The notes under the pieces are model-generated. The model was given only the letters and a program-made list of their open reading frames with translations. It had not been told where the DNA came from and made no database searches. The translations under genes were made by a program, and so were the position numbers. From assembly GCF_002272835.1 (NCBI RefSeq), contig NZ_MLAO01000001.1, forward strand, positions 124,001-188,000: a stretch of 64,000 bases of DNA, written 5' to 3'. Numbering within the stretch: position 1 is the stretch's first letter; each line of letters opens with the position of its first letter. The DNA comes from Helicobacter sp. 11S03491-1 (GTDB lineage Bacteria > Campylobacterota > Campylobacteria > Campylobacterales > Helicobacteraceae). Shown here piece by piece: positions 27,078 to 38,375 of this stretch.

Positions 27078-28058
27078 TTAAATAGGCATTACACGAATAT
27101 TTTCGTCCAGATTTTGTTGCAAAACACTTTCTATTGCAAACAAAGTCCCTGTAGCAGCACTGGAACACCCGTTGCATGCTCCCATATAGCGAATATAAAT
27201 ATCAATATGCCCATCACCGGTATCTTTGATGTCAATAATCTCCATATTGCCCCCATCCATCATGAGCATAGGTCTGACTGTCTCATCAATAGTCTTATCC
27301 ACGGCTTTAACCTTTTGCACCATTGTCATATCTTTAAAAGATAACTCGCCACTTGCTGATTTTTGAGCATTTTCTTTAAGTTTTTCAGCTTCCATTTCTG
27401 TCCTCACATCTTTTAAAATATCCACAAGATAATGTTCTCTTTTCTCATGCCCACCGGGTCTCACACAGCTTTTGCAAAAAGCGCCTGCTTTTGTATAATT
27501 TGTAATTTCTTCTACACTTTTAAGATCGTTTAATCGAATGACTTCTTTAATTGTACTCAAACTCACTCGAGCGCATTCACACACGATAATTTCATCTTCA
27601 AAATCTTGAATATCCTTGCCCAAATAAATCCCTGCAGCTTTTTTGATAACATCATATGCCATCACTGAACAGTGCATTTTTTGTCCGGGGACTGCAGGAG
27701 TATCAGGATCATCTCTCAAAGCATGCTCAACATCAAGATTAGTGATTTTTACAGCTTCTTGGACTTTTTTGCCCAAACAAAGTTCAATCATCATATCCGA
27801 ACTTGCAATAGCTGTGCCACAACCAAAACTTTTAAACCTTGCATCAATAATAACATCATTGTCATCTACCAGCCAATATAACCTCACTGCATCTCCACAA
27901 GCCTCAGCCCCATAATCTGCTATGATTAACTTAGCATTTTTTGTTTTTGCATCTTCTTGTGTCAAGACACCCAAATGAGTGGGATTATCCATCCTTTCAC
28001 TAACTTTTTTTGAATACGCATCCCATAAGGCACCGCCTATCAAGTCATTTTTTGCCAT
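27078..28058 (-). CDS. nifU: Fe-S cluster assembly scaffold NifU
   Basis: A 326-residue three-domain scaffold. The N-terminal IscU-like domain has YGAEACGDAVRLYW and FGCGTAIASSDM. The middle 2Fe-2S domain has CECARVS and CKSCVRPG. The C-terminal Nfu domain has MGACNGCSSAATGT. It builds and delivers Fe-S clusters from sulfur supplied by NifS, 37 bp upstream. Helicobacter uses this NIF system for general Fe-S assembly; clients in this window include the formate dehydrogenase proteins. Confidence 0.95.
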   Translation of the reverse strand: MAKNDLIGGALWDAYSKKVSERMDNPTHLGVLTQEDAKTKNAKLIIADYGAEACGDAVRLYWLVDDNDVIIDARFKSFGCGTAIASSDMMIELCLGKKVQEAVKITNLDVEHALRDDPDTPAVPGQKMHCSVMAYDVIKKAAGIYLGKDIQDFEDEIIVCECARVSLSTIKEVIRLNDLKSVEEITNYTKAGAFCKSCVRPGGHEKREHYLVDILKDVRTEMEAEKLKENAQKSASGELSFKDMTMVQKVKAVDKTIDETVRPMLMMDGGNMEIIDIKDTGDGHIDIYIRYMGACNGCSSAATGTLFAIESVLQQNLDENIRVMPI

Positions 28059-28095
28059 TTTTCTTCCTTCAAATATATCAATTATTTTTTAATTA

Positions 28096-29277
<1,182 letters not shown>

Positions 29278-29393
29278 TCAAGATTCACCGGACAAAACTA
29301 AAGTTGTTTCATTGTTTGAGTCGTGTTTTGTCAAGCGAAATCTACAAATAAAAATCTTTTAAAAAGTTTAAATTCTAATTATGGGAAAGAATT

Positions 29394-30695
29394 TTACATC
29401 ATATTTATTAATCTATCTATACTCTCTTGATAAGCAAATTTCTCTCTCTCATCTTGCTTGAGAAAATCTTCCATTTGAGGTTTTTTCTCAATTGCTTCAT
29501 CAAGCTCACTATCATAGCCTTTTTGGTAAGAACCAATACGAATAAGAATTTCATTTTCCTTCAAAAGCGCATAGAGACGGCGAAATTTACGGGCAGATTC
29601 TTTATGTTGGGTTGTGATGATTTCATTACTGATTCGTGAAGCAGAATTAAGAATATTAATAGGAGGAAAAACTCCATAATCTGTCAATTCTCTACTCAAA
29701 ACAATATGCCCATCTAATATGCTGCGAGCTTGATCGGCAATTGGATCAGACAAATCATCGCCTTCTACCAACACTGTAAAAAATGCAGTAATAGACCCCT
29801 TACCCTCTTCTTTGCCTGCTCGTTCCATCAGTTGTGGTAATAAAGACAATACAGAAGGAGGATAACCTTTACTGGTAGGAGGCTCACCAAGGGCTAACCC
29901 AATCTCTCTTTGTGCCATTGCAAATCGTGTCACAGAATCCATCATAAAAAGCACATCTTTGCCTTGATTTTTAAAATATTCTGCAACCGCCATAGCACAA
30001 AAAGCACCATATTTACGCATAAGAGGTGAATCATCACTGGTAGCAACAATCAAAATAGTGTTACTTAAATCCCCATTAAGATTTTTTTGAACAAATTCAG
30101 GCACTTCTCTACCCCGTTCGCCAATAAGCGCAATAACTTTAATTGGAGCCAAACAACCTTTTACAATCATTCCCATCAGTGTAGATTTGCCCACGCCACT
30201 CCCGGCAAATATACCCATTTTTTGCCCTTTGCCACAAGTTAGCAACCCATCAATACTTTTTATCCCTACAGGAAAAACTTCATCAATAATACCTCTTTTC
30301 ATTGCTTTAATAGGAGGAGTAATAACAGGCACAAAAGAAACCTCTCCCAAAGATCCTTTGTCATCTATAGGATTCCCCAATGAATCCAACACTCTCCCAA
30401 GCATACCTTCTCCCACAGGAAAAACCAAGCCTTTTTTCTCCAGCATAACTTTATCGCCGGTTTTATACCCTTCTATGAATGAAAATGGTGTGAATCCAAA
30501 TTTATCTTCTTCACTCACTACAACCATTCCCAGACATTCTTTGCCATCTGTTTTGTTTATTCTGACTATATCCCCTACCGAAGGAGTAATGCCATCTGCA
30601 TACACAATATTTGGAGAAATTTTTTTAATCATGCCATATTGAGGCGAAAGATTTACATTTGATCGAAGTTTTTCCTTGAGTTCTTCAAGCGACAT
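29394..30695 (-). CDS. fliI: Flagellar export ATPase FliI
   Basis: The ATG at 30695 follows AAGGG and gives a 433-residue protein starting MSLEELKEKLR; a further in-frame start upstream would add an unlikely 17 residues. Walker A is GSGVGKST at about residues 165-172, with the F-type ATPase features LIGERGREVPEF and LFMMDSVTRFAMAQREIGLALGEPP. It energises flagellar type III export with FliH. It is divergent from tig, with a short shared control region. Confidence 0.95.
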   Translation of the reverse strand: MSLEELKEKLRSNVNLSPQYGMIKKISPNIVYADGITPSVGDIVRINKTDGKECLGMVVVSEEDKFGFTPFSFIEGYKTGDKVMLEKKGLVFPVGEGMLGRVLDSLGNPIDDKGSLGEVSFVPVITPPIKAMKRGIIDEVFPVGIKSIDGLLTCGKGQKMGIFAGSGVGKSTLMGMIVKGCLAPIKVIALIGERGREVPEFVQKNLNGDLSNTILIVATSDDSPLMRKYGAFCAMAVAEYFKNQGKDVLFMMDSVTRFAMAQREIGLALGEPPTSKGYPPSVLSLLPQLMERAGKEEGKGSITAFFTVLVEGDDLSDPIADQARSILDGHIVLSRELTDYGVFPPINILNSASRISNEIITTQHKESARKFRRLYALLKENEILIRIGSYQKGYDSELDEAIEKKPQMEDFLKQDEREKFAYQESIDRLINMM

Positions 30696-30749
30696 ACGCA
30701 CCCTTAAGATTTTGCTTTTATTAAAGATTTTTTTGTTAGAATACAAAAT

Positions 30750-30755
30750 TATACT
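30750..30755 (+). promoter_or_regulatory. Predicted -10 box (TATACT) of tig
   Basis: TATACT lies 22 bp before the ATG at 30777 with AAGGA between them. It starts the tig-clpP-def transcript in the gap shared with the divergent fliI gene. Confidence 0.5.
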
Positions 30756-30776
30756 TTAATATTGCTAAGGAATTCT

Positions 30777-32186
30777 ATGAATTTAACGACAAAAAGAATA
30801 AACGCTGCAAACGCATTGGTCAATGGAAGCATACTTCTAAAGGACTTAGAAGAAAAGCTAAATAAAATAGCAACTAAAATAAGCAAAACAATCAAAATAG
30901 ATGGCTTCAGAAAAGGAAAAGTCCCTTTAAATGTGATTAAATCTCGCTATAAAGAACATATTGAGCAAGATGCGCAAAAAGAAGCTACAGAAGAAATGCT
31001 CCAACTCGCACTCAAAGATCTCAACATTGATAGCAAAGAAGTTATTGGTGATCCTATCATTACAAAATTTGACAAGAAAGATAATTCTATTGATATAGAA
31101 ATAAAAATAAGTCTTAAACCTAGTTTTAATCTGGACACCCTTAACTCTTGTGTCCCTGAAGTCAAGCTTAAAAGTATTACTGAAAAACAAATTGATGAGA
31201 GACTCCAAGAAATTGCCCAATCAAAAACACCTCTTATTGAAGCTAAAAAAGACAAAAAACTTACTAAGAATGATATAGCAAATATTAATTTTGAAGGTTT
31301 TGTAGATGAGAAACCTTTTGAGGGAGGGAAAGCAGAAAGTTTTGATTTGACTATCGGGAGTGGTCAATTCATTCCGGGCTTTGAAGATGGGCTTATTGGG
31401 ATGAAGATTGGGGAAGAAAGAGAAATTTCTGTTACTTTTCCTGAAAGCTATCACACACAAAATTTAGCAGGAAAACCTGCTGTATTCAAAGTCAAACTCA
31501 ACAAAATCCAACTCAAAGATACTCCAAAAATTGATGATGAACTTGTCAAATCTCTCTTGCCTCAAGAAAAAAATGCTTCCTTGGGTCTCCTAAAAGAAAA
31601 AATCAAAGAACAACTTGAACTGGAAACAAAGACAAAACTTTATAACGAAGAGCTTAAAGAAGAATTGATAAAAAATCTTGATAATACTTTTGAATTTGAA
31701 CTCCCTGATCTTATTGTTGAGCAAGAGATGGATTTGCTTTTTAGAAACTCACTCAACACTCTTGATCCTAAAGAGTTTGAAGAACTCAAACTTGATGCAA
31801 ACAAAGCCCGACAAAAGCGTGAAAGTTTCCGACCGGAAGCCAAAAAAAGTGTCAAAATAACCTTTATCATTGATGCCCTCTCCAAACAAGAAAAAATTTC
31901 CGTACAAGACAATGAAGTCCTCCAAACTATCTATTACGAATCCATGATGAATGGACAAAATCCAAAAGAAACAATTGAGTATTATAAGAAAAATAATCTT
32001 TTACCTGCCATCAAAATGGCTATGATTGAAGATAAGATACTTGCCTACTTGCTTGATGAGAAACTCAATAAATCTAAAGAAAAAAGCTCTCAAAAACACG
32101 AAGAATCTAAGGAAAAGGAATCTAAAAAACCTAAAGAACCCATTCAAACAAAAACTGTAAAAAAATCAAAAACTAAGGCTGAGTGA
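30777..32186 (+). CDS. tig: Trigger factor, ribosome-associated chaperone/PPIase
   Basis: The ATG at 30777 after AAGGA gives 469 residues starting [13 protein letters not shown]. The ribosome-binding signature is GFRKGKVP (near residue 43), followed by the FKBP-type PPIase domain (about 155-240; [15 protein letters not shown]-like and [12 protein letters not shown]) and the C-terminal chaperone arms. The last ~40 residues form a lysine- and glutamate-rich tail ([17 protein letters not shown]) that makes it longer than the usual ~430. Its stop overlaps the clpP start. Confidence 0.95.
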   Translation: MNLTTKRINAANALVNGSILLKDLEEKLNKIATKISKTIKIDGFRKGKVPLNVIKSRYKEHIEQDAQKEATEEMLQLALKDLNIDSKEVIGDPIITKFDKKDNSIDIEIKISLKPSFNLDTLNSCVPEVKLKSITEKQIDERLQEIAQSKTPLIEAKKDKKLTKNDIANINFEGFVDEKPFEGGKAESFDLTIGSGQFIPGFEDGLIGMKIGEEREISVTFPESYHTQNLAGKPAVFKVKLNKIQLKDTPKIDDELVKSLLPQEKNASLGLLKEKIKEQLELETKTKLYNEELKEELIKNLDNTFEFELPDLIVEQEMDLLFRNSLNTLDPKEFEELKLDANKARQKRESFRPEAKKSVKITFIIDALSKQEKISVQDNEVLQTIYYESMMNGQNPKETIEYYKKNNLLPAIKMAMIEDKILAYLLDEKLNKSKEKSSQKHEESKEKESKKPKEPIQTKTVKKSKTKAE

Positions 32187-32773
32187 TGAATTATATCCCT
32201 TATGTAATAGAAAAAACAGGCAGAGGCGAGAGAAGTTATGATATTTATTCAAGGCTATTAAAAGATCGCATTATTCTATTAAGTGGCGAAATTAATGATG
32301 GCGTTGCTTCTTCAATCGTTGCCCAGCTTTTATTTCTTGAAGCTGAAGATCCTGAAAAAGATATCAATCTTTATATCAATTCCCCAGGAGGGGTGATTAC
32401 AAGTGCTTTTAGCATTTATGATACTATGGAATATATAAGACCTGATGTTTGCACAATTTGTATTGGGCAGGCTGCTTCTGCAGGAGCATTTTTACTGAGT
32501 TGTGGGGCACAAGGAAAAAGATATTCTCTACCTAATTCCAGAATCATGATTCACCAACCACTCGGTGGGGCACAAGGTCAAGCAACCGACATAGAAATCC
32601 AAGCCAAAGAAATTTTACGTCTTAGACAAATCCTCAACAACATCATGGCAAAAAATACTTCTCAAACACTTAAAAAAATATCCCAAGATACAGAAAGAGA
32701 TTTTTTTATGAGCGCTAAAGAAGCAAAAGATTATGGTATCATTGACAAAATACTTGAAAAAAGTCTAAAATAA
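32186..32773 (+). CDS. clpP: ATP-dependent Clp protease proteolytic subunit
   Basis: The ATG at 32186 overlaps the tig TGA and gives 195 residues beginning [20 protein letters not shown]. Catalytic Ser98 is in [12 protein letters not shown] and His123 in [10 protein letters not shown], both standard. ClpP assembles as a tetradecamer and degrades substrates fed by ClpX or ClpA. The tig-clpP coupling is conserved in H. pylori (HP0795-HP0794) and Campylobacter. Confidence 0.97.
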   Translation: MNYIPYVIEKTGRGERSYDIYSRLLKDRIILLSGEINDGVASSIVAQLLFLEAEDPEKDINLYINSPGGVITSAFSIYDTMEYIRPDVCTICIGQAASAGAFLLSCGAQGKRYSLPNSRIMIHQPLGGAQGQATDIEIQAKEILRLRQILNNIMAKNTSQTLKKISQDTERDFFMSAKEAKDYGIIDKILEKSLK

Positions 32774-32797
32774 CTTTAAGATTAAGAGGTTATAAAT

Positions 32798-33874
32798 ATG
32801 GAAAAAAATAAAAAAGAAGAATCAAATGATTTTGGAAGTAATGTATTTTTTGGAAAATTAGATCCGGAAGTCCATGAAGTCCAAGAACAGAGTAATGGTT
32901 ACATTCTGGAAGAAGGCGTTGCAAGCAAAGTAAGCGCAATTGCCCAAGACACCGTCAAAGAACTTGAGAGAGAAGATTTACCTGCATTTCCGGCAAATTA
33001 TCAATTATATTTTGAACGTCTGCTTGAAAAAGAAGAAACCTCTTTTAAACAAAAAATCCAAAGCGTTATGGATCTGCAATCTATTACAGAAGATAGGGCA
33101 GTTTCATTTGAAAAAAGTGTTAAAGAGGGATTCAAGAATATCAAACAAATTTTAGATTTTATCGCTATACTTTATAAAAACCTTCAACTCATGCAAACTA
33201 TTACAGACAAGCATATTCAAGGGATTGAGAAGATCGACAATAAAATTGCTCTATCAAATGCCATCACGCTTTTTGTAAAAGACATTGATAAAGTTAATTC
33301 TATCACTTCAAGCCAACTCTCTCAGATTAAAGATCTTTATCAAAAAACCGCTAAAGTCATTTCTGATATCAACAAAAATACAGTTTATGATTCTCGATTT
33401 GGCATATACAATAAGCGTTATTTTATGGTTTTGCTTGAAAAAGAAAATAAATTAATGGAAGAATTCAATCGTTCATCAAGTATATTAGTTGTTTCTCTCT
33501 CTAGAGAAATTCAAAATAGCATTGAAGATAAATCTACACTGATGATACTTTTAAAAAGTGTTGCAAAACTCTTACTAAAAACTTCCAGGAGAAGTGATAT
33601 TATAGGCTATTTAGGCGATGGTATATTTGGGATAGGTCTTAAATACTCAGATATCCCTAGCGCCCTTAAGGCTACAGAGAGATTCATTAGTTCTGTCAAA
33701 ACAACAAATATATTTTTAGGCGATAGAGATATAGCTCTGAACATATCTACAGGATTAGCCAAAATTTCTCCCCAAAGAAGTGCTGATGACTCTCTAAGCG
33801 CTGCCTTATCAGCCCTTCAAAGCGCTCTTGATAAACAAGAAGATTATAAAATATTTCCTGAGGATGAAGGCTAA
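32798..33874 (+). CDS. Degenerate GGDEF-domain protein
   Basis: A 358-residue cytoplasmic protein. The N-terminal ~190 residues are helical with coiled-coil character. The C-terminal ~160 residues have a diguanylate cyclase fold: [19 protein letters not shown] resembles the D-LTGLYNRR segment, and YLGDGIFGI stands where RYGGDEFAI is expected. The catalytic Glu and a Gly of GGDEF are lost, so c-di-GMP synthesis is unlikely. It sits between clpP and def and overlaps def by one base. A signalling or structural role is unknown. Confidence 0.7.
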   Translation: MEKNKKEESNDFGSNVFFGKLDPEVHEVQEQSNGYILEEGVASKVSAIAQDTVKELEREDLPAFPANYQLYFERLLEKEETSFKQKIQSVMDLQSITEDRAVSFEKSVKEGFKNIKQILDFIAILYKNLQLMQTITDKHIQGIEKIDNKIALSNAITLFVKDIDKVNSITSSQLSQIKDLYQKTAKVISDINKNTVYDSRFGIYNKRYFMVLLEKENKLMEEFNRSSSILVVSLSREIQNSIEDKSTLMILLKSVAKLLLKTSRRSDIIGYLGDGIFGIGLKYSDIPSALKATERFISSVKTTNIFLGDRDIALNISTGLAKISPQRSADDSLSAALSALQSALDKQEDYKIFPEDEG

Positions 33875-34392
33875 TGGCTATTTTGAAGGTTTTAAAATAC
33901 CCTCATCCCATTCTTAGAAAAAAATCAAAAGAAGTGAAAGATTTTGATACAAATCTTCATCAACTCCTTGATGATATGTATGAAACAATGATAGCAAAAA
34001 ATGGCATAGGATTAGCAGCCATCCAAGTAGGTATTGACAAAAGGATACTCCTTGTAAATCCCCCCGCACAAGATGATATACAGCACAAAGATGAATTAAT
34101 AGAGATTATCAATCCGGTTTTCTTAAAAAAAGAAGGCAATATCAAATGGAATGAGGGTTGTTTGTCTGTGCCTGAATTTTATGAAGAAGTGGATAGGTTT
34201 GAGGAAATTACACTTGCTTACCAAGATCGTTTTGGTGAAAAAAAAATTCTCCAAGCAAGCCAACTTTTAGCAGTAGTTATCCAGCATGAAACAGATCATC
34301 TCAATGGAATTTTGTTTGTAGATAAACTCCCTATTTTGAAACGAAAAAAGTTTGAAAAAGAACTCAAAAAAAATCAAAAAGAAACCGGATAA
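33874..34392 (+). CDS. def: Peptide deformylase
   Basis: A 172-residue metalloenzyme with the three family motifs: [17 protein letters not shown] with the metal-binding Cys, and QHETDHLNG with the HExxH ligands. It removes the formyl group from nascent proteins, which fits its place after trigger factor. The first base of its ATG is the last base of the preceding stop. Confidence 0.97.
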   Translation: MAILKVLKYPHPILRKKSKEVKDFDTNLHQLLDDMYETMIAKNGIGLAAIQVGIDKRILLVNPPAQDDIQHKDELIEIINPVFLKKEGNIKWNEGCLSVPEFYEEVDRFEEITLAYQDRFGEKKILQASQLLAVVIQHETDHLNGILFVDKLPILKRKKFEKELKKNQKETG

Positions 34393-34414
34393 TCTTCAAA
34401 AAGGCATTTAAGAC

Positions 34415-35926
34415 ATGGTTAATAAAATATTTTGTGCTACAAAATTTGGAACAGCAGCCAAAATTGTAGAAGTTCAAGCTACTTTTAATCGAGCCCTTCC
34501 GGCATTTATTATCTCAGGTCTTGCAAATCACGCTATTCAAGAAGCCAAACAAAGAGTCCAAGCGGCTCTCCAAAACAATCATTTTTCAATCCCCCCATTG
34601 AAGATTGTTGTTAATCTTTCTCCTTCTGATTTACCCAAAAATGGAAGTCATTTTGATTTACCCATTGCCATTCTTGTCAGCTTGCAAAAAGAGAATATCC
34701 CTTCCGGGGAATGGTTTGCATTCGGAGAATTAGGACTGGATGGTCATATCCGACATAATGATAATATCTATCCTCTTTTGCTTGATATTGCACTTTCGTG
34801 CCCTCAAGCAAATGTCATTGTCCCTAAGGGAGGCAAAGATTTATTTTGTTTAATCCCTAACCTTAATTTTTATTACGCAGATCACCTCAATGAAGCCCTA
34901 AATTTTATCAAACAAGAAAATCCAATCCCGGATACCTATACCAAAGAATTGGGGTTTGCCTTTTTTGAAATTAATCAAGAAAAATATTATTACCATAGAG
35001 ATTTTGAACTGGACTTTTGCGAAGTCAAAGGACAAGAGCTTGCTAAACGTGCGGCATTGATTGCTGCAAGCGGGTTTCATAATCTTATACTTGAAGGAAG
35101 TCCGGGATGTGGTAAAAGCATGATTGCCAAACGTCTCAAGTATATTCTTCCCCCACTCACACTCAAAGAAATGATTGAAAGTGTCAAACTCCAAACATTA
35201 GGCAACCAATCTGCTTCTTATAGTCCTTTGAGAAATTTTAGAAACCCTCATCAAAGCGCCTCAAAATCTAGCATTTTAGGCACGGCAACCCACAATGAAC
35301 CCAAACCCGGGGAAATTGCATTAGCCCATAATGGGATTTTATTTTTTGATGAACTCCCTCATTTCAATAAAGAAATTTTAGAATCCTTGCGAGAACCCTT
35401 AGAAAACAATCAATTAGTTGTCTCCAGGGTGCATAGTAAAATTGAATATGACACTTCATTTTTATTTATAGGCGCACAAAATCCATGTCCTTGTGGGAAT
35501 CTATTAAGTAAAACCAAATCTTGTCGTTGCCAAGATAAAGAAATTATTGCTTACAAAAACCGATTAAGCCAACCTTTTATTGATAGAATTGATATGTTTG
35601 TACAAATGAATGAAACACAAGAAGATGCAAAAACAAGTATCCATTCTCAACAAATGCAAGAACAAGTCTTTGAAGCTTTTAAATTACAAATCCAAAGAGG
35701 ACAAAAACACCTTAATGGAAAATTGAGTGAGAAAGAAACAGATATCTATTGCATTCTTGATGAGGAAGGAAAAAATCTGCTTTCTCAAGCAAGGATGCGT
35801 TTTGATCTCTCAGAACGATCTGTGCATAAAATCAAGAAACTATCGCGCACAATAGCTGATTTAGATGCAAGTGCATTTATCAAAAAAAACCATTTACTCG
35901 AAGCGCTTAGTTACCGAAAATCTTAA
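34415..35926 (+). CDS. comM: YifB/ComM-type magnesium-chelatase-like AAA+ ATPase
   Basis: A 503-residue protein. The N-terminal ~170 residues form the Lon-S5-like ChlI domain (VEVQATFNRALPAFIISGL). The AAA+ module has Walker A EGSPGCGKSMIAKR near residue 228, Walker B ILFFDELPHF, and the cysteine-rich NPCPCGNLLSKTKSCRC insert typical of YifB/ComM. ComM promotes branch migration in natural transformation in other bacteria. Position before cadA matches H. pylori HP0792-HP0791. Confidence 0.9.
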   Translation: MVNKIFCATKFGTAAKIVEVQATFNRALPAFIISGLANHAIQEAKQRVQAALQNNHFSIPPLKIVVNLSPSDLPKNGSHFDLPIAILVSLQKENIPSGEWFAFGELGLDGHIRHNDNIYPLLLDIALSCPQANVIVPKGGKDLFCLIPNLNFYYADHLNEALNFIKQENPIPDTYTKELGFAFFEINQEKYYYHRDFELDFCEVKGQELAKRAALIAASGFHNLILEGSPGCGKSMIAKRLKYILPPLTLKEMIESVKLQTLGNQSASYSPLRNFRNPHQSASKSSILGTATHNEPKPGEIALAHNGILFFDELPHFNKEILESLREPLENNQLVVSRVHSKIEYDTSFLFIGAQNPCPCGNLLSKTKSCRCQDKEIIAYKNRLSQPFIDRIDMFVQMNETQEDAKTSIHSQQMQEQVFEAFKLQIQRGQKHLNGKLSEKETDIYCILDEEGKNLLSQARMRFDLSERSVHKIKKLSRTIADLDASAFIKKNHLLEALSYRKS

Positions 35927-35983
35927 GGTTTTCTTTAGCTAATCATCTTATAATAACCATTATTATTTTTTAAAGAGTTAGAA

Positions 35984-38044
35984 ATGCAAAAATACAATCT
36001 TCAAAATCTAGGCTGCATTGAAGATGCCAATGAACTAGAAAAACAACTAAATAAACTTGCTATTGTCAAAGAAGCCAGGGTTTCATTTACCACCAATACA
36101 CTCTATATTGATACCGGTGATTTCAAAAAAGTCTCTGAGATTATTCAAAAAATAAAACCTCAAGTCATTATTACCAAAGAACCGCAAGAAGAACATGAAG
36201 AACACTCTCATTGGATTCTTATGGGATGTCTTATTGTAGCTTTTTTTATAGGGATTGGGCTGTTGAACTTTTCCCATACCCAATGGATACATGTTTTAAG
36301 CTATGTTATATTGGGATTTGTTTATATTATATCGGGAAAGGGTGTCTTTCTGGGCGCTTACAAAAATTTTAAAAAAGGGCAATTTTTTGATGAAAATGTT
36401 TTAATGCTTGTAGCTACTATTGCAGCATTTTTTATACAAGCATATGAAGAGGCTGTTTCTGTAATGTTATTTTTTGCTGCAGGAGAGTTTCTCCAAGACC
36501 TTGCCCTTTCTAAATCCAAAGCCTCCATCAAATCCTTGCTTGATGTGGCTCCTAATATCGCTCATCTTAAAAAAGAAAACCAAATTATCCAAACTACCCC
36601 TCAAAAATTAAAGATCAATGATATCCTTGTTATCAAACCCGGAGAAAAAATCCCCACCGATGGTATTGTTATTAAGGGTGAAAGTAGTGTCGATCAAAGA
36701 GCGCTTACAGGAGAATCCATCCCCTTAAGTGTCAAAATAGGTCAAAGAGTGCTTGGGGGAAGTATCAATCTGGAAGGTGCTATTGAAGTCCAAGTAGATA
36801 AATTATATGAAAATTCTTCTGTAGCTAAAATTATTGAACTTGTCCAAAATGCAGCCGGCAAAAAATCTAAAACTGAAAAATTTATCACTGTTTTTGCAGG
36901 GTATTATACTCCTATTGTGTTTGCTATTGCGCTTTGTGTGGCTTTTGTCCCACCTTTAATGGGATGGGGAAATTTGGAAGACTGGGTTTATCGAGGGCTG
37001 GTCATGCTTATGGTAAGCTGTCCTTGTGCCCTTGTAATTTCTGTGCCATTGGGATATTTTGGCGGGATTGGAGCAGCCAGTAAAAATGGTATTCTCATTA
37101 AAGGGGCTAATGATCTGGAAACACTTAGCCTTGTAAAAACAATCGCATTTGATAAAACAGGGACTCTTACTAAGGGAGTGTTCAAAGTAACTCAAGTTGT
37201 TCCTTGTGAGGGCTATACACAAGATGATGTTCTCAGATATGCCTCTTGTGCCCAAGCCCTCTCCAATCATCCCATTGCTACATCCATTAAAGAAGCCTAC
37301 ACAGATACCCACCACACACACCATATTGATGAGTATGAAGAGATTGGAGGTCATGGGATTCGCGTGATATGTGATACCAATCTCATTGTTGCAGGAAACG
37401 ATAAAATCCTTCATAAATTCAATATTCCTCATGATATTTGTGATATTGAAGGCACTGTAGTGCATATAGCGCTAAATGGAAAATATATCGGGCATATTAT
37501 TATCTCTGATGAACTCAAAGAAGATGCCAAAGAAGGCATTAAAAACCTTCGATCATTGGGCATAGAAAATATCACTATTTTAAGTGGAGACAATACTTAT
37601 GCGACTAAAAAAGTGGCTAATATATTAGAGTGTGAGTATTTTGCGAATCTTTTACCCGAAGATAAAGCAAGAATTTTTCAAGACCTCAAACTCAAAAGCA
37701 ATGGCAAAAGTGCCTTTATTGGGGATGGCATTAACGATGCTCCAACTCTGGCAAGCGCCGATGTAGGGATCAGCATGGGTGGGGCAAGTGATGTAAGCAA
37801 AGAAAGCGCAGATGTTATTATCACCAATAATTCCATACTCTCTATTGTAAAAGCATTTAAAATTTCTAAAAAAACAAAGAATATCATCTGGCAAAATATT
37901 ATTTTTGCCCTTGTAATCAAATCAATATTTATTATATTAGGACTTTTTGGTCTGGCTACTTTATGGGAGGCTGTATTTGGAGATGTAGGTGTGGCTTTAA
38001 TTGCAATGGCAAATGCCATGCGAGCAATGCGTATCAAAAATTAA
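35984..38044 (+). CDS. cadA: P1B-type heavy-metal-transporting ATPase (CadA-like)
   Basis: A 686-residue pump with the membrane CPC motif (VSCPCALVISVP), the phosphorylation motif DKTGTLT, TGES and GDGINDAP, all in the right order, and eight likely membrane helices. CPC plus the overall layout fits Zn/Cd/Co export. The N-terminal metal-binding domain is unusual: NLGCIEDANELEKQL retains one Cys where the family normally has CxxC. The 3' end overlaps the convergent modE-like gene by 11 bp. In H. pylori CadA confers Cd, Zn and Co resistance. Confidence 0.92.
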   Translation: MQKYNLQNLGCIEDANELEKQLNKLAIVKEARVSFTTNTLYIDTGDFKKVSEIIQKIKPQVIITKEPQEEHEEHSHWILMGCLIVAFFIGIGLLNFSHTQWIHVLSYVILGFVYIISGKGVFLGAYKNFKKGQFFDENVLMLVATIAAFFIQAYEEAVSVMLFFAAGEFLQDLALSKSKASIKSLLDVAPNIAHLKKENQIIQTTPQKLKINDILVIKPGEKIPTDGIVIKGESSVDQRALTGESIPLSVKIGQRVLGGSINLEGAIEVQVDKLYENSSVAKIIELVQNAAGKKSKTEKFITVFAGYYTPIVFAIALCVAFVPPLMGWGNLEDWVYRGLVMLMVSCPCALVISVPLGYFGGIGAASKNGILIKGANDLETLSLVKTIAFDKTGTLTKGVFKVTQVVPCEGYTQDDVLRYASCAQALSNHPIATSIKEAYTDTHHTHHIDEYEEIGGHGIRVICDTNLIVAGNDKILHKFNIPHDICDIEGTVVHIALNGKYIGHIIISDELKEDAKEGIKNLRSLGIENITILSGDNTYATKKVANILECEYFANLLPEDKARIFQDLKLKSNGKSAFIGDGINDAPTLASADVGISMGGASDVSKESADVIITNNSILSIVKAFKISKKTKNIIWQNIIFALVIKSIFIILGLFGLATLWEAVFGDVGVALIAMANAMRAMRIKN

Positions 38045-38375
38045 CATCAAAAATTTTTTCAAAATATTTTTGACATTCTTTATTCATAACCTCACGAAGT
38101 TTTTTATACGCACTCACCAACTCTCTGCCTTTAAGGGTAAGCTCACTCCCTCCCCCATCTCTCCCCCCTTTTTTACGAATAATAATATTTTCTTTAATAT
38201 TATTCTCAAGTACATTGATATGATTCCAAGCTTTTTTATAATCAAGCCCGCAAGCAAGAGCTGCTTTTGATATTGAACCTAATTCATCGATTTTTAAAAG
38301 TAAATTCGCCTTCCCATCACCAAAGACCATCTTCTCTTCTTCGTCTTCAAGCCATATTTTTATTTTTACTTTCAT
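38034..38375 (-). CDS. ModE-like winged-helix regulator without molybdate domain
   Basis: A 113-residue protein matching only the N-terminal DNA-binding part of ModE: GSISKAALACGLDYKKAWNHINVLE is the winged helix-turn-helix and GGRDGGGSELTLKGREL is the wing. The two C-terminal Mop/TOBE domains that bind molybdate in the ~260-residue E. coli protein are missing. It overlaps fdhD by 4 bp and is divergent from the formate dehydrogenase operon, so regulation of that molybdo- or tungsto-enzyme locus is likely. Epsilonproteobacterial fdh loci often carry this short form. Confidence 0.82.
   Translation of the reverse strand: MKVKIKIWLEDEEEKMVFGDGKANLLLKIDELGSISKAALACGLDYKKAWNHINVLENNIKENIIIRKKGGRDGGGSELTLKGRELVSAYKKLREVMNKECQKYFEKIFDVNF

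Noticed and set aside
30187-30642. A 151-codon plus-strand frame opposite fliI
   Set aside because: The fliI sequence on the other strand is clearly conserved, and the plus-strand frame has low-complexity P/S-rich residues typical of shadows.
36956-37465. A 169-codon open frame on the minus strand within the metal ATPase gene
   Set aside because: It is antisense to the CPC and phosphorylation-domain coding sequence of cadA, with no ribosome site or recognisable domain; it is a shadow frame.
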